From assembly GCA_021775855.1 (NCBI GenBank), contig JAJFGZ010000047.1, forward strand, positions 1-64,000: a stretch of DNA of 64,000 bases, read 5' to 3'. This document shows, piece by piece, positions 57,837 to 64,000 of the stretch. Source of the DNA: Hyphomicrobiales bacterium. Lineage in GTDB: Bacteria > Pseudomonadota > Alphaproteobacteria > Rhizobiales > NORP267. The notes beneath the pieces are model-generated. The model was not told the origin of the DNA. It ran no database searches and saw only the letters and a list, made by a program, of their open reading frames with translations. The position numbers and the translations under genes are program-made. Each line of letters opens with the position of its first letter. The stretch's first letter is position 1.

Positions 57837-58769
57837 TCAATCCTCCAGTTCGATCGCGGGAACGCCAATCCGGCGAATTTCCCATTCGAGTTCTACGCCG
57901 CTATTTTCCCGCACTCTGCTGCGAACCGTTTCCCCAAGTTCTTCCAGATCGGCCGCGCTCGCGTCGCCAGTGTTGATCAAAAAATTGCAGTGCTTTTCGG
58001 ACACCTGAGCACCACCAATGCGCAGTCCCCTGCATCCGGCCGCATCGACCAGCTGCCAGGCTTTTTGCCCCTCCGGGTTCTTGAAGGTCGAACCGCCGGT
58101 CCGGCTCTTGACCGGTTGGCTATCTTCGCGGGCTTCCGTAATCCCCTTCATCGTGGTGCGGATGACGTCCGGATCGCCGGGTTTGCCCTGGAACAGCCCT
58201 TCGATAAAAATCAGATCGTCAGGTGCGCCTGAATGGCGGTACGAAAAATTCATGTCCTCGTGTGAGAGAACAACTTCTTTACCGGCGCGATTGATGGCCT
58301 TCACTTCGATCAGGATATCCTTGGTCTCGACTCCGTAAGACCCGCCATTCATGCGCAGCAATCCACCAACGCCACCCGGAATTCCGCGCAAAAATTCTAG
58401 TCCTGCAATGCCCGCATCGGCTGCACCCCGCGCCACCTTGGTATCGGGCACCCCGGCACCGGCACGGATGCGATGTCCATCTTCGACCGCAATTTCGCCG
58501 AACCCGCGTCCGAGCTTGATGACAATTCCGGGGATCCCACCATCTCGCACCAGCAGGTTCGAGCAAAGCCCGATAACGGTAATCGGGATCGCCGGTGGTA
58601 GTTGTTGTAGAAAATACGAAAGGTCCTCTAAGTCTTCAGGATGAAACAGGATTTCCGCCGGCCCGCCCACGCGAAACCAGGTGATCGAGCGCAATACCAC
58701 GTCCTGCTCCATCCGCCCGCGCAATTCCGGCATTTTGTCCCGCAGCGCAGCCGCAAGCCTGTGCTGCAT
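57837..58769 (-). CDS. murB: UDP-N-acetylenolpyruvoylglucosamine reductase
   Basis: MurB reduces the enolpyruvyl group with NADPH to give UDP-MurNAc. The 310-aa FAD enzyme has TWFRVGGPAEILF, GLCSNLLVRDGGIPG (FAD site), the catalytic SYRHSGAPDDLIF and SGGSTFKNPEG-like motif, here TGGSTFKNPEG. It belongs to the type lacking the extra domain of E. coli. It starts 2 nt after murC ends. Confidence 0.95.
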   Translation of the reverse strand: MQHRLAAALRDKMPELRGRMEQDVVLRSITWFRVGGPAEILFHPEDLEDLSYFLQQLPPAIPITVIGLCSNLLVRDGGIPGIVIKLGRGFGEIAVEDGHRIRAGAGVPDTKVARGAADAGIAGLEFLRGIPGGVGGLLRMNGGSYGVETKDILIEVKAINRAGKEVVLSHEDMNFSYRHSGAPDDLIFIEGLFQGKPGDPDVIRTTMKGITEAREDSQPVKSRTGGSTFKNPEGQKAWQLVDAAGCRGLRIGGAQVSEKHCNFLINTGDASAADLEELGETVRSRVRENSGVELEWEIRRIGVPAIELED

Positions 58770-58771
58770 CT

Positions 58772-60178
58772 TTACGATCCCTCACCTACGAGCTGTCCTG
58801 GCAGGTCGTTGGCCCATTTGGTGATCGAGCCCGCGCCAAGGAAAATCACCAGATCACCGGATTCCGTGTGTGTTCGAACCAGATCCGCCAGCTCGTCTTC
58901 GCCATCCAAGGTCAATACCGAGCGATGCCCGCGCGAGCGCAAACCTTCCGCCAGACCTTGTTTGTCGAAACCCTCGATCGGGTCTTCTCCGGCGGAAAAC
59001 ACATCAGCGACGATTACCGTATCGGCGTCGTTGAAACACGAACAGAATTCCACGAAAAGGCTTTTCAAACGCGAAAAACGATGGGGTTGAACGATCGCAA
59101 AAACGCGACTCGTTGTGGCCTGGCGCGCGGCCTGCAATACGGCACCAATTTCCACCGGATGGTGGGCATAATCGTCATAGATCGACACCCCATTCCATAC
59201 CCCGGTGAGCGTAAAGCGCCGCTTCACGCCGCCAAATTCGGCCAGCGACTTGCGGATACTGTCTGGTGAAATGCCGAGTTCACAGGCAACGGCAATCGCA
59301 GCTGTCGCGTTCTGGACATTGTAATCCCCGGGCATCGCCAACCGGATGTTATCGATATCGACGATGGACCCGATGATCCGGTTGCGAATACCAACGTCAA
59401 ATTCCATCGCACCGCCATCGTTGCGGATATTGCTGATCCGGGCGTCGGCCTGCGGGTTAGTCCCGTAGGTGATAATCCGGCGGTCTTCGATCCCGCCGAT
59501 CAGCGACTGGACTTCCGCATGGTCCAGGCACATGACCGCAAAACCGTAAAACGGGACATTTTCAACAAACGCATGAAATGCGGCTTTCACGCCTTCGAAA
59601 TCTCCATAATGGTCCAGATGTTCGGGATCAATATTGGTGACGATCGCAATATCGGCCGGCAGCTTGACGAAAGTTCCATCGGATTCGTCGGCTTCGACCA
59701 CCATCCAGTCGCCGCCACCGAGCCGCGCATTCGACCCGTAGGCATTGATGATCCCGCCATTGATCACTGTGGGGTCCAGCCCGCCGCCATCTAGCAATGC
59801 CGCCACCAGCGAGGTCGTTGTGGTCTTGCCGTGGGTCCCGGCGATCGCGATACTTGATTTTAGCCGCATCAGTTCGGCGAGCATCTCCGCCCGCCGTACC
59901 ACGGGGAGAAACCGGCGGCGCGCTTCCTGCAATTCGGGATTATCCGGCTTGATGGCAGAAGAGACCACGATCACGCCCGCCCCATCGAGATTTTCCGGCG
60001 CGTGCCCGATCGCAACCTTGATACCTTTTTCGCGTAATTTGAGGACATTGCTGCCCTCGCCAATGTCCGATCCCTGCACCTGATAGCCAAGATTGTGCAT
60101 TACCCTGGCGATGCCGCTCATACCAATGCCGCCGATGCCAACGAAGTGGATGGGGCCAACAGTTTGTGGAATTTTCAC
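58772..60178 (-). CDS. murC: UDP-N-acetylmuramate--L-alanine ligase
   Basis: MurC adds L-Ala to UDP-MurNAc. The 468-aa Mur ligase has [15 protein letters not shown] (UDP-sugar site, about 10-25), the ATP loop [16 protein letters not shown] (about 110), [13 protein letters not shown] (about 180) and [10 protein letters not shown] (about 345). It is 13 nt after murG. Confidence 0.96.
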   Translation of the reverse strand: MKIPQTVGPIHFVGIGGIGMSGIARVMHNLGYQVQGSDIGEGSNVLKLREKGIKVAIGHAPENLDGAGVIVVSSAIKPDNPELQEARRRFLPVVRRAEMLAELMRLKSSIAIAGTHGKTTTTSLVAALLDGGGLDPTVINGGIINAYGSNARLGGGDWMVVEADESDGTFVKLPADIAIVTNIDPEHLDHYGDFEGVKAAFHAFVENVPFYGFAVMCLDHAEVQSLIGGIEDRRIITYGTNPQADARISNIRNDGGAMEFDVGIRNRIIGSIVDIDNIRLAMPGDYNVQNATAAIAVACELGISPDSIRKSLAEFGGVKRRFTLTGVWNGVSIYDDYAHHPVEIGAVLQAARQATTSRVFAIVQPHRFSRLKSLFVEFCSCFNDADTVIVADVFSAGEDPIEGFDKQGLAEGLRSRGHRSVLTLDGEDELADLVRTHTESGDLVIFLGAGSITKWANDLPGQLVGEGS

Positions 60179-60191
60179 GTGTTTCCGTCTC

Positions 60192-61316
60192 TCATTTCAT
60201 GGTGCCGCTATCGCAAACCAACTCAACGACAAGATCGGCAAGATTTTCGGCCGCATTGGGCCGCCCAATGGCGCGTGCGTTTTCTGCAACTTTTGCAAGC
60301 GTTGCCACGTCGGTCATACATTTTTCCAGCTTCCGGGCAAAGCTGTCGGCATTGATTTCCGACTGCTGCATCAACCACCCGGCATCGGCCGCGACCAGCG
60401 CCCTGGCATTCGCGAGCTGGTCATTGTCAATCGCGTGGGGCAACGGAACCATGATGGCCGGACGGCCGATCACGGTCAATTCAGCGGTCGTGCTGGCGCC
60501 GGACCGCGAAACGACCAGGTGCGCGTCCGCGATCCGCTCGGGCAAATTATCAAAAAATGCGCCAACCTCATTCGCAACCCCGATGGCCTGATAGGCCTCG
60601 CGAACCCGTTCGCAATCCTCTTCCCGGCATTGCTGGACAATATCGAGGCGGGCCTTCAGCTCAGGGGATAAACGCAAAATGGCAGCAGGCAGAATATCGG
60701 ATAGAAACTTGGCTCCCTGACTACCGCCAAACACCAGCAATTTGAACGCCTGTGCTTGCTCGGGGACCTTATACGGTGTCCGTCGCGCCGCGATTACGGG
60801 CGGGCGCACGGGGTTACCGGTGACGCGCGCCTTGGCAGCAATCGCGCCCTCGACAAATTTTACGTCCGGCAAACTGATAGCCAGCGCACGGGCATGTTTT
60901 GCGAGCGCCTTATTGGCGCGCCCCAGCACCCCGTTTTGTTCATGCAGGCAAATCGGGACCTTCCGCCATGACGCTGCCCAGATCGTTGGCAGCGTCGGAT
61001 AGCCGCCAAAGCCAACAACGATGGCTGGTTTTAGTTTGCCCATCAGGCGCCACGCCGAAAGGAATCCCCAGCCAAGCATTGCAACGGTACGCAGCAGCCG
61101 GAGCGGCGAACGGGAGCGAACCGTGTCAGACGCCACATGGTGCAGGTTTTCAGTCCTGAAACTGGCGTCAAACCGACTGGTTCGGTGATCAGTCGCCAGA
61201 TGAACATCGTAGTTGCGCCGCTGCAATTCGCTTGCAAGCGCCAGGGCCGGGAATAGATGCCCACCCGTGCCGCCGGAGGCCAGCAGGATGGTTTTGCTGT
61301 CCGGCCCGCCCGTCAA
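60192..61316 (-). CDS. murG: UDP-N-acetylglucosamine--lipid II synthase
   Basis: MurG transfers GlcNAc onto lipid I to form lipid II at the inner face of the membrane. The 374-aa GT28 enzyme has the N-terminal [16 protein letters not shown] loop and the C-terminal [37 protein letters not shown] donor site. It overlaps ftsW by 4 nt (ATGA). Confidence 0.96.
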   Translation of the reverse strand: MTGGPDSKTILLASGGTGGHLFPALALASELQRRNYDVHLATDHRTSRFDASFRTENLHHVASDTVRSRSPLRLLRTVAMLGWGFLSAWRLMGKLKPAIVVGFGGYPTLPTIWAASWRKVPICLHEQNGVLGRANKALAKHARALAISLPDVKFVEGAIAAKARVTGNPVRPPVIAARRTPYKVPEQAQAFKLLVFGGSQGAKFLSDILPAAILRLSPELKARLDIVQQCREEDCERVREAYQAIGVANEVGAFFDNLPERIADAHLVVSRSGASTTAELTVIGRPAIMVPLPHAIDNDQLANARALVAADAGWLMQQSEINADSFARKLEKCMTDVATLAKVAENARAIGRPNAAENLADLVVELVCDSGTMK

Positions 61317-62494
61317 TTGATGCCCCTGGCTGTATCGACCGGCACAGACCCTATGAAAGCCGGACGAAACCGGATCGGATTTAACCCGTGACGGTTTTCG
61401 CGCGTCAGACTGAGCACCATCCCGATACCAAGAGACATGGACATTAGCGACGATCCGCCGGACGAGATGAACGGCAAAGTCATTCCAGTGGCGGGGATAA
61501 GCTGCAAATTGACCGCCATGTTGATGAGCGTCTGCAGGCCAAACATAGTGATCAGTCCGGTGGCGGCGAAGAAAGTGAAGTCATCATCTTCTGTCGAGAC
61601 CTTGACCAACACGCGCAGGACGATGAAGGCGAACAAAGCCACCAGCAGCAGGCAAATTACAATGCCGAATTCTTCCGCAGCGACCGCAAATACAAAGTCT
61701 GTGTGGGAATCCGGCAAGGTCCGTTTGACCACACCTTCGCCTGGCCCGCTGCCAAACCACCCCCCGCGCAGGAACGAAGATATTGCTGTGTCCACCTGAT
61801 ATGTGTCGCCGGAGCCAGGTTCCAGAAACCGGTCAATTCGCGCGGATACATGAGGCAGGAATGCGTAGGCCAGTGAGAAAAAAGCCAGGCCAACAGTGGC
61901 AAAGCCGACCATCCACAGCCATGGCATGCCGGCGACAAAAAACATCGCGCCCCATACAACAGCGATCAACAGGGTCTGTCCGAAATCCGGCTGCAGGATC
62001 AACAGGGTCGCGAATACGGCCATCAACCCGGTAGCGAGCAACGCGCCCGGGATATCCTTGCGGCGTGCACCCTCGGCAAAAAGCCACGCGACAAGGACTA
62101 CAAAGGCAGGTTTGGCAAATTCAGACGGCTGTAGTCGAAACCCAAACAAGTCGACCCAGCGCCGTGCGCCCTTGATTTCAACCCCGTTGACCAGAGAATA
62201 GGCCATTAGCATCAACGAGCCCACAAATATGACCAGACAGACCCGGCGCATCTGTTTTGGAGACAACAAGGAACAGATAAACATGATCCCCAATGCCGGA
62301 ACTATGAAAGTGGCGTGGCGTACAACAAAATAAAACTGGTCCAGCCCGAGTTTGATCGCAACCGGCGGGCTGGCCGCCATTGAGAAAATAAAACCGGTGA
62401 CGATGAGAAGCAGGACCGCGACAACGAGGACAAGATCGACCGTCCACCACCATTGGGAAACAATACCCCGGTTTGCACGGCTCACATTCAACAT
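61313..62494 (-). CDS. ftsW: Lipid II polymerase FtsW
   Basis: This 393-aa SEDS-family membrane protein has about ten helices, RWVDLFGFRLQPSEFAKPAFVVL, LQPDFGQTLLI and the terminal LPFISSGGSSLMSMSLGIGMVLSLTREN motif. It polymerises septal peptidoglycan with PBP3 (FtsI), which would be encoded beyond the window. It starts 6 nt after murD ends. Confidence 0.95.
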   Translation of the reverse strand: MLNVSRANRGIVSQWWWTVDLVLVVAVLLLIVTGFIFSMAASPPVAIKLGLDQFYFVVRHATFIVPALGIMFICSLLSPKQMRRVCLVIFVGSLMLMAYSLVNGVEIKGARRWVDLFGFRLQPSEFAKPAFVVLVAWLFAEGARRKDIPGALLATGLMAVFATLLILQPDFGQTLLIAVVWGAMFFVAGMPWLWMVGFATVGLAFFSLAYAFLPHVSARIDRFLEPGSGDTYQVDTAISSFLRGGWFGSGPGEGVVKRTLPDSHTDFVFAVAAEEFGIVICLLLVALFAFIVLRVLVKVSTEDDDFTFFAATGLITMFGLQTLINMAVNLQLIPATGMTLPFISSGGSSLMSMSLGIGMVLSLTRENRHGLNPIRFRPAFIGSVPVDTARGIN

Positions 62495-62500
62495 GCGAAG

Positions 62501-63919
62501 TCAGACCCTGTCGCTAGTGCCCCCCCCGACAATTTGCATGACTGCTTTCCTGAACGCATTTCCACGCACCTCGAAATTAATAAACTGGTCGAAAGATGCT
62601 GCCGCCGGTGCCAGCAAAACGACCGGACGGGCGTTGCTGTCCTCGCGTGCAAATTCACGCGCGGCCTGGGCTGCATCTTTCACCGCTCTGTCAAGATCAC
62701 CGCTCAGGGTAAACGAGACCTTTCCGGAAAGCGTTTTTCTGAAATTTTCGGCGGCTTCTCCAATCAGGAATGCATGACGAATGCGCCCGAAGAGGGGCTC
62801 CAGTGTGTCAATCCCGCCACTTTTCCCGCGCCCTCCGGCGATCCAGAATATGTCCGTATAGCTCTCAAGGGCCCGCGCTGCCGCTTCTGCATTGGTCGCC
62901 TTGCTGTCGTTGACAAAGCGCACATTCTCCAATGTCTCGACCAACTCCATCCGGTGCGCGAGGCCGGGGAACGAAGAAAACGCGGCGGCGATCTTGTCCG
63001 TGGAATAGCCCAAGGCCCGGAGGGCGAGCAGAGCCGCTCCGGCATTTTGCCAGTTATGTACCCCTTTTAGGGTTTCGATACCGCTGATATCGGCTGCCAG
63101 TTCATTTTGTCCACCATCGGCAAGGAAAATTTGGCCTCCAAGGGCGAACGCCCCGTTATCGACCTCGCGCCCGACACTGAGGGACTGCACAAACCCGCCG
63201 GTATCCTGCAGCCTGGATCTAATATCATTGCACCATTGGTCGTCGATGCCGACAATCGCGACGCTCTGCCGGGCTGCGATCTCGGCGAGTTGCGCCTTGA
63301 CCCCGGCATATCGGGTCATATCCCCGTGACGGTCCAGATGATCCGGGGAAAGATTGAGCAATATCCCGACATTGGGGCGCATACCCGGCGTCAGTTCGAT
63401 TTGGTACGATGAACATTCCAGAACGTAGACCGTCTCGTTATCAAATTCGCCAATATCCAAGACTGCTCGGCCGATATTCCCCCCCATTTCAGCCTTTGAG
63501 CCAAGGGTTTGCAACAAATGGGTGATCAGCGCAGTCGTAGTGGACTTGCCGTTTGTGCCGGTGATGGCAACGAGGCGCGAATTCGGAGCCTGGATAGCCC
63601 TCTCGCGCTCGAATATCTCGATATCACCGATGATCGGCACACCGGCCCGCTGCGCCATGGTTACGCTCCAATGGGGCTCAGGATGGGTCAACGGTACGCC
63701 GGGGCTTAGTACCAACGCGGTAAACGCCGCCCAATCGGGATCGTGAAGGTCCGCGACCGGGATGCTCAAGTCGGCAGCGGCCGTACAGCGCTCCGGATTG
63801 TCGTCAAATGCTGTGAGAATTGCGCCGCCGGCCACCAGTGATTTCGCCGCCGACATCCCGCTCCCGCCAAGGCCAAACAGCGCGACTTTCTGACCCGCGA
63901 ACCGGGTCGCGGAAATCAT
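62501..63919 (-). CDS. murD: UDP-N-acetylmuramoylalanine--D-glutamate ligase
   Basis: MurD adds D-Glu. The 472-aa Mur ligase has an N-terminal Rossmann motif VALFGLGGSGMSAAKSL, the ATP loop ITGTNGKSTTTALITHL (about 117), NLSPDHLDRHGDMTRYA (about 185) and a C-terminal FVNDSKATNAEAAARAL segment. It is directly upstream of ftsW in the dcw order and 3 nt after mraY. Confidence 0.96.
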   Translation of the reverse strand: MISATRFAGQKVALFGLGGSGMSAAKSLVAGGAILTAFDDNPERCTAAADLSIPVADLHDPDWAAFTALVLSPGVPLTHPEPHWSVTMAQRAGVPIIGDIEIFERERAIQAPNSRLVAITGTNGKSTTTALITHLLQTLGSKAEMGGNIGRAVLDIGEFDNETVYVLECSSYQIELTPGMRPNVGILLNLSPDHLDRHGDMTRYAGVKAQLAEIAARQSVAIVGIDDQWCNDIRSRLQDTGGFVQSLSVGREVDNGAFALGGQIFLADGGQNELAADISGIETLKGVHNWQNAGAALLALRALGYSTDKIAAAFSSFPGLAHRMELVETLENVRFVNDSKATNAEAAARALESYTDIFWIAGGRGKSGGIDTLEPLFGRIRHAFLIGEAAENFRKTLSGKVSFTLSGDLDRAVKDAAQAAREFAREDSNARPVVLLAPAAASFDQFINFEVRGNAFRKAVMQIVGGGTSDRV

Positions 63920-63922
63920 CGC

Positions 63923-64000
63923 CTATCTCAACTTGATTGTTGCCAGCCCCACCAGCGCCAGCACCACGGAAATGATCCAGAACCGCACCACGATGGTGGC
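63923..64000 (-). CDS. mraY: Phospho-N-acetylmuramoyl-pentapeptide-transferase MraY (3' end only)
   Basis: Only the last 25 codons lie in the window, ending VRFWIISVVLALVGLATIKLR-stop. This is the conserved C-terminal membrane helix of MraY (the family ends in a similar RFWII...LATLKLR). MraY starts the lipid steps of peptidoglycan synthesis. Position before murD in the dcw order supports the call. The start is beyond the window. Confidence 0.9.
   Translation of the reverse strand, partial: ATIVVRFWIISVVLALVGLATIKLR

Overview
The window is a chromosomal segment of an alphaproteobacterium; the order cannot be fixed from sequence alone. Evidence: a circularly permuted two-piece tmRNA with an alphaproteobacterial-style tag, an alpha-type SspB adaptor beside it, a long-linker FtsZ, a DUF1127 micro-protein, and the alphaproteobacterial gene order mraY-murD-ftsW-murG-murC-murB-ddlB-ftsQ-ftsA-ftsZ-lpxC-bamD-recN-ligA. 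Nearly everything is densely packed core genome. I see no insertion sequences, prophage, CRISPR array or rRNA operon.

Layout. 1-1.24 kb: an outer-membrane-type protein with a tandem 332-residue internal duplication, cut by the window edge. 1.5 kb: tRNA-Lys(CTT). 1.7-3.3 kb: leuA. 3.4-11.5 kb is the most accessory-looking stretch: two small hypothetical genes, a reductive-dehalogenase-like corrinoid/Fe-S protein, a small secreted protein, a PhzF-family enzyme, a secreted von Willebrand A protein, and an HxlR regulator divergent from a glutathione transferase/NTF2-like/tautomerase cluster. 11.6-16.1 kb: a branched-chain amino acid operon ilvI-ilvN-ilvC plus a hydroxyisobutyrate-dehydrogenase-like gene, preceded by a readable attenuator whose 18-residue leader peptide is rich in Leu, Val and Ile. 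16.2-26.6 kb: miaA, serB (divergent), degP-type protease, DUF2065, hflC, hflK, then a formaldehyde dehydrogenase and an AlkB-like monooxygenase, then folA, a small gene and thyA. 26.7-31 kb: RidA, tmRNA (ssrA), sspB, an L,D-transpeptidase, a small secreted protein, fumC and a ribbon-helix-helix gene. 31-40.6 kb: a giant AsmA-like protein, an FAD-linked oxidase, a thioesterase, a ClC channel, and a MarR regulator coupled to a Tat-type nitroreductase-like protein. 40.8-46.7 kb: uvrD, prmA, two small genes with near-identical promoter architecture (one is DUF1127), and aminopeptidase P. 46.7-64 kb: ligA-recN-bamD, then lpxC and the division and cell-wall (dcw) cluster, all on the minus strand.

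How the genes work together. Leucine and valine/isoleucine biosynthesis sit about 10 kb apart, and the latter carries its own translation-coupled attenuator. Trans-translation (tmRNA) and the adaptor that delivers tagged proteins to ClpXP (SspB) are direct neighbours. HflK/HflC, DUF2065 and a DegP-like protease form a membrane and envelope protein-quality module. The last 17 kb build peptidoglycan precursors, assemble the divisome, start lipid A synthesis and assemble outer membrane proteins.

Most interesting points: (1) the ilv attenuator; (2) a duplicated 126-nt regulatory region placed identically before a DUF1127 gene and an uncharacterised 54-aa ORF; (3) the tandemly duplicated barrel-like protein; (4) the reductive-dehalogenase-like protein with a degenerate internal duplication; (5) tmRNA next to sspB. 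No wholly new multi-gene system can be demonstrated from sequence alone; the duplicated regulatory region and the tandem barrel protein are the best candidates for undescribed biology.
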